The notes under the pieces are model-generated. The model was not told the origin of the DNA. It saw only the letters and a program-made list of their open reading frames with translations, and ran no database searches. A program made the translations under genes and the position numbers. A stretch of DNA of 64,000 nucleotides from Amphirosellinia nigrospora (Eukaryota > Ascomycota > Sordariomycetes > Xylariales > Xylariaceae), in NCBI GenBank assembly GCA_004123355.1, contig SCHM01000005.1, positions 248,001 to 312,000 of the forward strand. The letters run 5' to 3'. Positions within the stretch are counted from its first letter, which is position 1; every line of letters begins with the position of its first letter. Shown here piece by piece: positions 23,985 through 34,721 of this stretch.

Positions 23985-24772
23985 GAAACTAGGTTAGCGG
24001 ATACCTTCGCAACTTGAGAGTTCCACTAAGGAAGGCCCATTTGCCGTTTAGTTGTTCCGACAGGGTATTTTGAATAGAGACAAGTTGAGTAATGACGGAA
24101 CTGAGGGAGGTTGACAGTATTACAGATAGACGCCGTACCGTTTTCTTCATCTCCAGGCATCAAAGCCCCCGAGGATTGTCTGTTCGTGTATCTAGTTTAC
24201 TAAGTGGCATTGCCGTAGGATAGAAAGCAATCACGTAGCATCAAACCAAGGGGAAGAAAATGGGTTCCCAGGCGCCTCGCGCGCTCTTCCCTCCTACCAT
24301 CTGAACTCACAGATGTAATCGCTAAATTTGCTGTTTTGGCGAAATAGGACCGATTCGGTGCCTTGCTAAGGAGGCTACGGCTCATCGTATTAACGATGAA
24401 TTCATGGACTGATATTGAGCTATAGTTGGATATCTTATGCTTTCTTTATCTCTTTCCCCCTCAGTAAGCCTGTCTTGCCCTTTCATCTCCTACGCCTTAC
24501 TACCTACTTAGGAGCCATAGAAGCCATGGAAACGTCACCTATCCAAGCTCACTCGACGTAGCTGACCATCAAATCTCTTCAACTTCAATTTCTAGCACAG
24601 GACATTTCATCAGGTCAGACCCTAATTCGACCATTTTCTTGTGAGTGACTGCAGTGATTCTGAATTCCCTCGCATCAACTTGCATTCTTAGATAATTCGT
24701 GAGTTCCGTAACCTCTGGCAATCTGTTTCAATCTCCCGCCACTCCACTGGTCTGCTGTTTTCCCTTGAAGAA
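23985..24772. other. intergenic, convergent
   Basis: Nothing recognised besides a possible extra tail of the second HET gene between 24690 and 24770. Confidence 0.4.
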
Positions 24773-26181
24773 TTATGAATAACAGACGGAACTAAACTCT
24801 CTGGGATCAAATACAACGCAACGTGGTGATGTGTGTTCATAATAGCTGCAGAAGTCAAACAACACACCAAAGCTTAGGCTCGTGTATCTAGTCAATGCTT
24901 TGAACGAGTATGCTACAACGGTGTGTCTCGATGGCGGCCTAAAACAGATCCGTCTTCGGTGGTCCCAGTATCCTACTGGCACTGCACTAGTACAATCTAA
25001 ATGGATATTGTGATGGTTGGGCATATAGAACGCAGGGAACGTTAACATCGGTATATCCGCATTCGGGCTTTGGTTTGACACAGCAGTCAGGATACAAAAT
25101 GTATAAGGTTTTGTACGCCTGTACGACAAGTCTCTTCCAGTGATATACGCAAGCGTCGGGGCTGTCTCGCGGACTAGTAACGCGGGGCCAATCTTCTTAA
25201 GATAAATCCCGATTCGATAAGCGGTCGTTCCGATACCGAGTTGCCCAAGGTCAGTACGTATCTGGCTACTTCATTGACATCTGGGCCGTCCGATGCTACT
25301 GGAACTAGAGTTAGGGATCCGAAATTTGTAGCCCCTGATTTGTGATTGCATACACGAACGTCGACCAAAATTCCCCGAACCCATAAGGCATGATGTTGTG
25401 ACATTGGCCAAAGTCCGCGGAGACGATGCAAGAAGGGAGCTGTATGGGCCTTGTGGGGGTTGGCTAGGCTGCCACGAAAACAGAGTCGGATCTATGCATT
25501 GTTTGATGATCTCTTCCTGCAGCCGTCGAAACGCCTTCGAGCCTTCCCCGTAGATCAGCGGCATATTGACGTCAAATAATCCGAGAAGACAGTAGGCAAT
25601 ATCCTCAATTCGCGTAGTTTGGCGCCGAGAAGCCATGCCATTTTCTGCGCCGTAGAGTAGCTCTCCTGGCAGAATTGGCCCACGATAGCGGCGTGAGGTA
25701 TGCCCGTGACCATCGAGATATCAGTAGCAAAGTCACTCTTGAGCCCCCTATAGTTCCATGCTTGATCATAGAACTGCAATTCATTCGGCGATAATTCCTG
25801 CAGCGTCCATCCACGCGTGAACCAGCGGCACATGCTCATCCCTGTTCAATGCGCGTCTCCGCTGACAAATCGGACAAATAGACAAAGCAGATGGTGGCCT
25901 TTCTGTACCATCGAAACATGGAATTGATGGACTCTGTAAGCTCAGCACTACTTGTCTTGTCGATGCAGCACGTATCAACCATACATACTCTGCCATGATG
26001 TAAGCAGCGGAGCAGGTCCTGTGACTTTGGTATAGCCTTTTTAGTTGGTAGATAGGGCAATGACATGTCTTGGAGAGTCACCTCCTCCTCGGTCTCCCAA
26101 GTATGTGATAGAATAGCATAGCTGGGAAGCCGGACTCGTCAAAATCCCGGAACTTTTGGATTTTGCGTGGAGAAGCCTCAT
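24773..26181 (-). CDS. HET-domain protein, HET-E/DUF8212 type, fragmented
   Basis: Start at 26181 gives MRLLHAKS, the common opening of this class. Conserved parts in order: VCMVDTCCIDKTSSAELTES, INSMFRWYRKATICFVYLSD, RWFTRGWTLQELSPNELQFY, then TTRIEDIAYCLLGLFDVNMP, LIYGEGSKAFRRLQEEII and DPTLFSW. This is the HET domain plus the linker found in HET-E/HET-D-like incompatibility genes. The C-terminal part after 25430 is weakly conserved and its end is uncertain. Several frame changes occur (about five), more per kilobase than in the neighbouring genes, so this copy could be a true pseudogene. No NACHT or WD40 part follows. Probably part of the accessory non-self-recognition repertoire. Confidence 0.75.
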
Positions 26182-27215
26182 TCTGTAAGAGCCAATGAAG
26201 ACCGATAGAGAGGTGCACTGACGACGTTCGTTACAGTGCTGTGGTACGAGAGTTGTGAAACTCATCTAGTAACAATTTCACTACATTCCGAAGATGTTAG
26301 AGATCATCGACCACCAGACTCAATGCAAGCAAAGTGCACTTTTAGGCAGTCATCGGTAGGAATTGAGGTCAAAATGCTGCGCCACCACCAAACTTACAAT
26401 GTTGCTTGGGGCTGAAGAGCAATATGAGACATTGTACATGCAGTTCGGCATCTGGTTCGAGAAAATGGGGTCAACCTGGGTCAACCCCCACCTAAAGCCA
26501 ACATGCAGCTAGTCAAGTGGTGCGACTTGACAGGTATACGGGCTTCATAGTTGGTCTATATGCAGATTTTAGGACTAGGATTATCTCCTTTTAAGTTGTC
26601 TGTCACGAACTCTTCTTTATACTCTAAACGAAGTGGGAGCAGAGGGGCAATTATTCGACTAGATAGATAAAGCTGTTTAAGAGAAAGACGAGCTCATTGC
26701 AAGCTCTGACCGGTGAACGAACAGCTTACTCGAAGTAGCCGTATTTGCGATATATGTACACTAAATTGTGGTGTAATTGAAGCAGATCAACCCGCCTTTA
26801 TAAGTGGTGCGGTACTGCCGACGCCTATACCTCCACCATATTAGCACGCTGTGGAAGGCAATGCGAATAATCCGAGGCTAATAGTGCAGTGGAAATGTTT
26901 ATATGCTAAGAATTTCATCGATATACGTGTTGCTATCCCAAGGCGCAGGTGATGCTTCGGGAGTGACGATAGCGTTCATGTCACACTCGGTAGCATCATG
27001 GGTTTAGAGTAGATGTGAGGAGATATAATATGCAACTTTATTCGATATTTATATGCTATGTACCATCAAACACGGTTGCAATAAACCCCTTCCCAGCGTC
27101 TCTATTCTCTTGAATGGAATGCGATGGCTAGTCTTTGGAGCGCCTCTTACCGGGTCCTATTCACATATCTTATGAGTTTCTGATCATGCACACCGGCTCT
27201 AGAGACTTACGCAAG
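26182..27215. other. intergenic, start of gene-poor island
   Basis: No gene recognised; AT-rich. A TGTCACGAAC string at about 26608 resembles the beginning of the short LTR at 28520 but the similarity stops after ten bases. Confidence 0.45.
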
Positions 27216-27524
27216 TTAGGCTAATCCGCCACAGGTGAGGCCATCACAGCAAGGAGGGTAGGTTGCGCCGAACCAAAGCACTGTTGGCCCTTTGTAGAGC
27301 AAGTCTGACCGGGTTTCCTTCAGGATCTATCGATCAATGATTAGTGTCTATTGATCTCAGATACGACGTTCCGGGACAAAACTTACGCATTCTTCCAAGG
27401 CGAGGTCACAGAGGGAACCACTGCAGCAATCTGAGTCCTTCAAACAGTTCATGCTGGGTCCCAGCAGGTGAGGGAGTGCACCACAAAGGCGGCGAAGGCG
27501 ACGCAGCAAGGCGAATGACTTCAT
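27216..27524 (-). CDS. small cysteine-rich protein, possibly secreted
   Basis: Two exons: 27524-27387 and 27326-27216, with a 60-base GT-AG intron (GTAAGT donor). The 82-residue product has eight Cys in its second half: C-x5-CC-x4-C-x6-C, then CC-x4-C near the end (CLKDSDCCSGSLCDLALEEC and PPCCDGLTC). The spacing looks like a knottin-type or repeated half-motif fold, as in many fungal small secreted proteins. The N terminus MKSFALLRRLRRLCGALPHL is more basic than a good signal peptide, so secretion is uncertain. I prefer this Met over one at 27602 because a TATA box lies at 27621-27628, placing the expected transcript start between the two. Function unknown. Confidence 0.55.
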
Positions 27525-27620
27525 TTTGGCGAATTTAGATAGACAAAAACTATGATGGTATATGGTATAGATGACAATGGTTAGGATGATGAAGTAGTTC
27601 ATTACAGACGACCCTCGCCG

Positions 27621-27628
27621 TTTTTATA
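27621..27628 (-). promoter_or_regulatory. TATA box of the small Cys-rich gene
   Basis: TATAAAAA on the minus strand, about 97 bases upstream of the chosen start codon. Confidence 0.5.
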
Positions 27629-28519
27629 ATCGAGTTGTCGCTTTAGTTGTCGCTTTAATCGAGTTGTTTACCTTCCATATTGATCAATCCTCTTCCTTCG
27701 TCTGGTTTGGCTAATAAACACTCATCGCTCGTCCTGTTTCAGGAAACTCATGCCTAAACCCTTCAAGTGCTTTTAGACACATTTCCTAAAGTGGCAAGTA
27801 TTCTCGTAAATTTCATATCCTTTGTACACTATTACTCGATTGGAAGGTTTCCATCCGAGGCCCACTTGCCGCAAGGACGGACAACCAGATCAGCCATTGA
27901 AATTCTTTAGTATACCATGGATTGTAATATATGCGAACGAACAAACGTTGAACACTAGCTTAACAGGGTAAACGCGCAATACCAGAAATACCTCCTTAGG
28001 ATCACAATTAGTAACCCCGACCCGGCAGCTGTATTCACAATGGCAACATCTTGGACCGTGACTACGGAGCAAATGTGAGGTGCTTCATGACCGCTCAGGA
28101 ACTAAGCCCACTCAGACCACTTACTGTCGTACGACCCCTGAATCCGCGCTACAGCCTATATTTGCAACATCCGATAATGCGATGTCGCCACTCCAACCCT
28201 CCAATTTGAATCTTTGAAATCTCAAACAAGCGCTTTCGCAATCCCAGTCACCGCCACTGAGCCAAGTGTATTAGGTAGTATAGAACACCTACCTCGTAGT
28301 TTTCAATCTTTCTTCAAGTAAAATTGGTCATCGCTGAAGTTTTACTTGCCAGCTAACAGAGTGCCACTCTCTCCCTCTCCTATACATCCATGTAGGTTCT
28401 CATCATGGTTGCTGAATAATCTCAAACATCATGAGAGAATTACTTACCGACATTTCTAAGATACCCGGTTCCGCCACCTCCCCCATTTGAAGAGTACACT
28501 AGTTCTACACCTGTCTCCA
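27629..28519. other. gene-free sequence
   Basis: Short CGCTTTA-type direct repeats near 27640-27665 (GTCGCTTTAGTTGTCGCTTT). No gene seen. Confidence 0.45.
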
Positions 28520-28671
28520 TGTCACGAACCCTGTAGGGGTGGGGTGTAAACATCTGTTGTTGCACGGAGAAGTGAAGTCATCTTCGTGGGCTCTATGTGA
28601 CTACTTGACTATATACCGAGAGTTTCTTTGTCCCGGTTGAATCCGTGTGTCTAGATCCCAGTTTCCTGGCA
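28520..28671 (+). mobile_element. short LTR (about 152 bp), family 2, fossil
   Basis: Begins TGTCACGAACC and ends TTTCCTGGCA, with a TATATA promoter-like stretch in the middle. It matches, in inverse orientation, the element at 60729-60881 over its whole length at roughly 80 percent by eye. No internal coding region is next to it. The flanking five bases do not match, so it may have lost its duplication or recombined with another copy. Confidence 0.75.
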
Positions 28672-30463
28672 CCCCGCCTTAACGCTCGCACCGTACCTAG
28701 CACCTTTTCCAACCACGTTCTTTGCAGTGATGTTTTCTACGACTTCTGTAGTACCGATATACTGGCCCAGGCTTCCGAACAAAAGACCAAGCGATTTGAG
28801 GATATTAGTCGAGTTCCCCTTTTCATAGCGGTCGCATCATCGCCATTCCTCACGTACAGGTTACTGAAAGTGATGTTGTTGCTATCGATCGCGTCATATC
28901 TGTCCGTGTTACGCGCCTGTTGCTATTTGATGTGCGGCTGATGTACACACCATCGACTAAAGCATCTTTCCAGTGAATGATGGCCATGGACCACATTTGG
29001 CTTTGCACCATCCTAAAATCACCGAGGGTAATACAAGAAGATTTCTAGATGGCCAGCCTGTGCCGGACAGTTCGGATACATGCAAATTCTTTTCACTACA
29101 TCGTACCAGGCTTGACCATTCTTGTTGTGACAAGGGCCTGTGTTCAAGTGCTTGGCAATTGGAGTTGGATTCAAACTAATAATCTATTTGGGGTCTCTAG
29201 GGGCCCTGGTTTCCTAATTATAGTTTTAATATGACCTCGCCCATGCTTTCAATTTATAAACGAATTCTAGGATCTTTTCTTCCTCGTGGGCCTCCGAATG
29301 TACAACTCCTAGAAACGGGTCGAGACTCTTCTAACCAATGCTATCTTGCCGACATGTCTCAGCCCACAAAAATGATTGGAGTGAAATCAAACTTCAGGAC
29401 TTGGGTACTTCCCAGGACTCTTTGTGACTCCTGTGGCTATATCCTGTAGCTGGTCTGTGTGACACCCGTCGAGAGTCCCGTAGCCGAAACCGTTCACCAT
29501 CACATTAGTGCCGCTGAGCAACCAGGCTACAAAACCGTTCTGGAAGCCAATTTATTGGTTATGACGCCAATAGGTCAGATTGCTGCCCCAATGATTATAT
29601 CTTAGTTAGCGATGTGTAACTCCAACAGGATCCCGGAGATCTCGATATTTGTCTTCACTAGATCAGTCGTATTCATGATCTGATCAATGTAGAATACAAT
29701 TCTTCCACGACTCCAGCGTTGCGACAAGGCCGCAAGGATTCCCGGCGTATTATGAGTACTATTATGATTCATCGGAGTTACGGAGTACCTAGCCCTGTGG
29801 CTCGCAGGTATCCGTAGCCCATATAGTCCACTATAGAAGGCCAGAACTCCATCTTGGTTAACTTCGTGTTCCTCTTGCCTACCAAGGGATGCTTGGCGTA
29901 GTGGAGTAGTGGCCATTATTAGCTAGGTTGTAACTATTGGCTTCTTGGCTTGCGTGAAGAAAAGACTTAACTTAACATCACATTTATCAAAGCACCATTT
30001 TTATCATCATTTGGCATCGTCAGAATTCGTTAACTAAAATTACCTCTCAATGCGACCTGAAACTTTGATTTACACAATGCTGAACACAGTCTGAGGAAGA
30101 TTCGGTGTTTCGTTATCCGATTGGTGGACTTTAAGCCGCATTAGTAATCGGGATAGCTTGTCGCGACACATTTTCGTACTTCTAAATGAATTCGCAGCTC
30201 TAATCCTCGACATTAGTTGAGCCAACCTCTGTAACCTCGGTTGCGAAAAGATTTACTATATATTTCGCAATATGGTTTATTTCACTATAGATCTCAGTAA
30301 TACTCTTACTTCTACCCTCTGAATGGCTTGCACCATAGTTCAACCTTCCACGGCTAGAGTTGATATTTCTTTACTGTAGAGCCGAATTTGAGTAATATCG
30401 TCCATGTTGTGTCGACTTATATTAATGAGCTAGAGAAGAATAGGTAGGCTGGGATGGAGGTTG
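28672..30463. other. gene-free sequence of the island
   Basis: No conserved protein found. A 104-codon open frame on the minus strand (29602-29916) has no family I recognise and is probably chance. Confidence 0.45.
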
Positions 30464-30468
30464 GTCGT

Positions 30469-30780
30469 TGTTACAAGGGCTCCGATAAAGGGGTTGGAAT
30501 AGTTCAATTGAGTACCAATCAACTAAGATGCTAAAGGTGTCATAGAGATCTATCTTCTCTAATTATCTAGGTAGGAGGATTCTGTGCTTTTTATGCTGGA
30601 ATCTTTTCTCGTATCCTTTCTACAGTTTCGCGGAACTCCATAGACTCATATAGTCAGAGTCTGTGTAGCTCAGTGCTCTATCCCAGCTGTATAAATAATT
30701 GAGACTCATGATAACTTCGTACGACTGCCTCAGCCTCGTAGGATAGTATTTGGCGAGCTCGGTGCGAGATCCGTCTAATA
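30469..30780 (+). mobile_element. solo LTR, family 1, copy A, fossil
   Basis: About 312 bases, aligned along its length with copies B and C. Flanked by GTCGT at 30464-30468 and GTCAT at 30781-30785, a 5-base target duplication with one mismatch. It is the most diverged copy, with differences of mostly transition type, and is shorter than copy B by a deletion near its end. Confidence 0.82.
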
Positions 30781-30785
30781 GTCAT

Positions 30786-31286
30786 GAACCTTGTTGAGCA
30801 CTTGACGGGATCAATACTTGTGGCTGATTCAAATCAGTTGGAAATCAGCGCCGATGGAACACAGATAACAGGAAAATCGGGGTCCAGGTCCTCACTCCTG
30901 TGAGAGTCATAGACCAGGTTGCCAAGTTCGATTTGCGACATGGAACTCGAAATATGGGATTGCTGCTCGCCTTAATTATAGACATTCCGTAATTGAGCTA
31001 TCAGTGTTAAGAGAGTTAATTATTGTAACATAAGCTCGCCCTTAGTTCACTTATTTATAGACGAATGCAATAGCTTCCTGGGACCTCCAATCTTGGGCTC
31101 CTCGAGAGGGGTATTTACTATACAAATTTATATTGACCAGTACTCGTTCAATATCCTTTTTTGAGACTCGGATTTCGAAAGGGTGGTTTAGGTCTATTTG
31201 GTCATTCGCCTAGTTGCCCTGTCGCTCATAGCTTCTGAAGCTTATCCATTCGACAGGTAGGCTAAATCCTAGCGCATCGGAAGAGC
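30786..31286. other. spacer between LTR copies
   Basis: No gene, no further LTR similarity seen. Confidence 0.45.
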
Positions 31287-31291
31287 CTCAC

Positions 31292-31650
31292 TGTCACACG
31301 GATCCTGGTCAGTGCGCAATACAGTGCCATACAGGGTCTTATACGGAGCTCGCGAAATACTACCCTACGAGGCTGAGGTGGTCGTACGAGGTTATCGTGA
31401 GTCTCAAGCAAATACCGAAGCTGAACTCGAACACCGAGACACTCGCCTCACCGGCTACACAGGTCTCTCTTTTCGGTCCCGTGGAAGTTGGCGAAGCTGT
31501 AGGAAAGGAAAGGAATTCTGAGTATAAAAGACCGTGAATCCTCCCCTCAAACGGAGGAAGGACTTAAATCTATATGGCCCCTTTGGCACCATAGTCGTTT
31601 ATTACTCAAATTGAACTTATTCCAAGCCCTCATCTAGAGCCCTTGTGACA
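31292..31650 (-). mobile_element. solo LTR, family 1, copy B, fossil, best preserved
   Basis: 359 bases. Read on the minus strand it begins TGTCACAAGGG and ends GTGTGACA, so the ends form the inverted pair TGTCAC/GTGACA. Perfect 5-base target duplication CTCAC at 31287-31291 and 31651-31655. Inverse orientation relative to copies A and C. The 5-base duplication and TG...CA ends mark an LTR retrotransposon; Ty1/copia or Ty3 origin cannot be told without an internal region. Confidence 0.9.
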
Positions 31651-31932
31651 CTCACTGTGGTCCGGATCTGTCACACGAATCTCGGCTACTGACACTATAT
31701 GCGGGGTCATGAGTCTCAGGCCTTCACATTCATCCTATCCTTCAGCTACTAGTAACTAGTCATTTCCATGATAATAGTAGGTCCCTAGATTACTTGCGAG
31801 CTCAATAAAAGAGAAAGGGGACGACATCGGTCATTTCTCTTGCGCCAATATTGCGTTACATTGTGACCATGCATTTTAAGCCGCCAATAACGTGTTGTGA
31901 GATTTCTCAACAAACAAATCTATATCTCTCAT

Positions 31933-32238
31933 TGTCACAAGGGATCAGATAGAAGGCTTGGAAATCGTTCAAATTGAATAATGATAAACTAAGCTGCCAA
32001 AGGCGCCATGAAGATCTCAGTTTCTATTCTCCAGACAGGAGCATTCCGTACCGTTTTATGCTCGAGTTTCCTACTATCTTTCTTATAGACTCGCGGACCT
32101 CCGTAGACCTGAATAGAGACCTGTGTAGTCGGAGACTGTATGTCTCAGTGTTCGGTCTCAGCTTTTAGTAACTGCCTGAGACTCACGATAACCTCGTAAG
32201 GTAGCATGCGACGGGCCCTGTACTAGATTCGTGTAAGG
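31933..32238 (+). mobile_element. solo LTR, family 1, copy C, fossil
   Basis: Begins TGTCACAAGGG and aligns along its length with A and B; about 306 bases with a somewhat uncertain right end. Flanks CTCAT and CTCAA agree in four of five bases. Its right end overlaps the last 27 codons of the secreted-protein gene on the opposite strand. Confidence 0.8.
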
Positions 32239-32840
32239 CTCAAGGGGACAAGCGGAGATGGTGGGAAGAGAAGGCTCCGTGGTACTGGCACACTCCCATC
32301 GATAGACGTATAACGGCGTTGACTGCAGAGTAGGTGTAATGGGATGAGGAACACCATTCGGGCAGCCCCCACGCTTAACGGTCACAGACACCTTGTCACA
32401 CCCTCCACAGTCGACAGTCAAGGTTCTCGTCTCGGTTATCGTGTAATTCCTGCGGCCGCAGTAGTTGGTCACGAACCCCGGGTCGGGGCTGTACACAGTA
32501 GCGAAAAGCATGCAGTCGCTAGCTGGCGCATCAGTAGTTGCGACGACGCATTCGCTTGTGTATGTGTCTGCTACTCGTTAGAATTACCGGAATTACTATT
32601 TAAGGGAGATAGTGGGCGCGCATTCGTATGTGTGATGCTTCACTTACACGTCGTGTCAGTTGGCCATGGGTTAATTGACGATGTTGTCGTTGTCGCGCCG
32701 GTTGATTCGCTAGTAAGTACTGCACTCGTTTCGATCACCGCCGCTTCAGATCCCTGTAGAAAACTACCCGGAAGACCTGTTAGCCATAGAACCGCCAGGC
32801 TGCCAATACGAAAAGCGCAAGAGTGGACTGAAAGAGTCAT
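32158..32840 (-). CDS. secreted cysteine-containing protein, tail supplied by an LTR
   Basis: Exon 1 (32840-32648) opens with MTLSVHSCAFRIGSLAVLWL, a signal peptide, followed by a Thr/Ser-rich stretch (STGATTTTSSINPWPTDTT). A 77-base intron (32571-32647, GTAAGT donor, TAG acceptor) joins in phase to exon 2, which carries SECVVATTDAPASDCMLFAT, VTNYCGRRNYTITETRTLTV and DCGGCDKVSVTVKRGGCPNG. The frame is intact, 201 residues. Even Cys spacing and potential N-glycosylation suggest an extracellular or wall protein; I recall similar uncharacterised fungal secreted proteins but cannot name a function. The last 26 residues and the stop lie inside LTR copy C, so the original C terminus has been replaced or lost. 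Confidence 0.7.
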
Positions 32841-33743
32841 ATTCGGCGAAGGTATGACGGTACGACTGACGGATAGTGTATTGCGCCCAGGTTGGTCATG
32901 ACACGCCTTTATCATTGAAAAATTATTCTATCGTAACATCCAAAATACCGTTCCATCTATCAAATTGTACGATGTGAGTAACGTATGATCATTGTTGAAC
33001 ATGGCCCTGCTCGCTTCTAGAGTTACAGTTTGGATAATGAAGGCGGATAAATAACGTAAAAGCGTTGCATTGCAGCAGCATGCATTCAAAATTCGGGGGC
33101 TTGATTGAGAACATTCAATTCAATTAATTCTAGGTGATTGGAAATAATTGAATTGTGCCTTTACAGCTCATGCGACTCATTCGTTCATTTATGTCTTCTA
33201 ACATGCCACCGAAAAGCCTAGATTCGAGGTCGATAATCTAGGCCACTCCATTATAATCACTTCACGATGATTGCGACGCCTAGTCTCAAGGATCCAGAAG
33301 TACACGGACGGGCTGTCGGGGCATTAATATGCGCAACAGCGGGGCATCCTGCACGCTATTTAAAAATACGATGCACGCCATTTAGATGCTTGGACCAGCA
33401 AGCAATGAGCTGAATGTCTCGGCTTTCATGCATGTTGGGTGGCTGCAGCGTCGGGCGCCGTTCGGCTCCTGTTTTGCGATTATCGACACCACGAGTCTAG
33501 ATACGACGGGATGACTATTCGCTGGATGGCCAATATGGCAAGGTCATTTAGTAGTGTCACCCTCAAAGACAGAGCATCGAAATGCAGTGGCTGCATAGTA
33601 AAGATTGAAGATTTCATTCCAATTATAGTCGTGTCGCGTTGTGGTGATACAAGTCAAATGAGTCGGAGGCTGTTGTACATACACGGGAATCCTTGTAGGA
33701 TTAGTCATCCCATGGTCTTGAAGAGACTGCTAAGGTAACTGTC
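32841..33743. other. gene-free sequence
   Basis: Upstream of the secreted-protein gene and downstream of the sulfotransferase-like gene. AT-rich ATTCAATT/CAATTAATT stretches near 33110-33150; no gene. Confidence 0.45.
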
Positions 33744-34721
33744 TTAATCCAGCGTCAACCTCTTCGAGCGGAGATACTCATAATCAGGCATCGCGTCTCG
33801 AACCCATTTCTCAAGTTTGTTACCGCCCTCCTCGCCGAATTCCTTCCTCCATTTCTCGGCTTCCGTGTCGATGTTCAGGCTACCGGCCATCTTCCCCTTG
33901 TCTACGCCAGTACTAGCGTTGATGCTGCTCAACATAATCTTCTCGCCGGGTGACAACTTGGCCATTTTATCTTCGGCCACCTTCTCCAGGTGAATTTGAG
34001 CTTTTCGGGGTCAGCCCCACAGGTTGCGTACTCATCACGAGTTCGGGGACGCGATGACATCGTCGGCATCGAGGAGGACTGGCCACTGCTGTTTCCAAAG
34101 TGATTGGAGTAAAACTCGTGCAGGGCTCGGCAAAACTTCAATGTGCTCGACATCGTACGGTTCAGACCGCTTGCGTCCTTGCCATCCATTTCCACACCTT
34201 GGAGGGCGGGCGATAGAGGACGGGAACATCAACCCGGATGACGGATGAGGAATGTCGGATACCACGTCTTTTAGGAACTCGTCCGGTAAAGAGGTATTGT
34301 TGAGTGACGATCGGGTCTGTTGTGGGAATCCGCGCCTGTGTCATCTCGTATAGGCTTCCTCGGACTTGTCGTACATATATTTTTGCTCGCAGTATGGGCT
34401 GTTTAAGAAGGAGATATGCTCCTTGACGAATATCCTCTGACCGTCCTGACCTGCCGCCTCAATGTGTCCTGCAGCTTCTTCGAGGGACTTTTGTGTGCTG
34501 TTCTTCACGTTGGCAAGCTCTTCAGGCGTCCACTCTGACGAGGGTTTATCGTATACCCCCATTCGTGCCAGCATACTCGGGAAGAAAAAATACCCTCCGT
34601 TGAAAGCAGGTCGCGCTCCTTGTTCATCCAGGTTTAAGATTTTGACCAACATGTTGGAAGCGGTTCGGGGCATGGTAAGAAGCCAATACCGGCTGTTTTG
34701 GGATGGAATGTCAACAGTCAT
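33744..34721 (-). CDS. sulfotransferase-like P-loop protein
   Basis: Start at 34721 (MTVDIPSQNSRYWLLTMPRT). The motif MPRTASNMLVKIL resembles the 5'-phosphosulfate-binding loop that follows the first strand of PAPS-dependent sulfotransferases, and the segment WYPTFLIRHP with a downstream FPSS matches the 3'-phosphate-binding region. Between them is FVKEHISFL, and the C-terminal part is helical (EAEKWRKEFGEEGGNKLEKW then DAMPDYEYLRSKRL). This is the fungal family usually annotated as sulfotransferase/P-loop hydrolase of unknown substrate. The N-terminal 126 codons and the last 78 are clean; three or so frame changes lie between 33980 and 34350. About 325 residues. It stands alone in a gene-poor region. 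Confidence 0.7.

Noticed and set aside
26600-26640. TGTCACGAAC string as a third copy of the short LTR
   Set aside because: Similarity ends after ten bases and no matching end or target duplication was found.
29602-29916. 104-codon minus-strand frame as a gene
   Set aside because: No recognisable family, no splice or promoter support, and it lies in a gene-poor AT-rich stretch where chance frames of this size are common.
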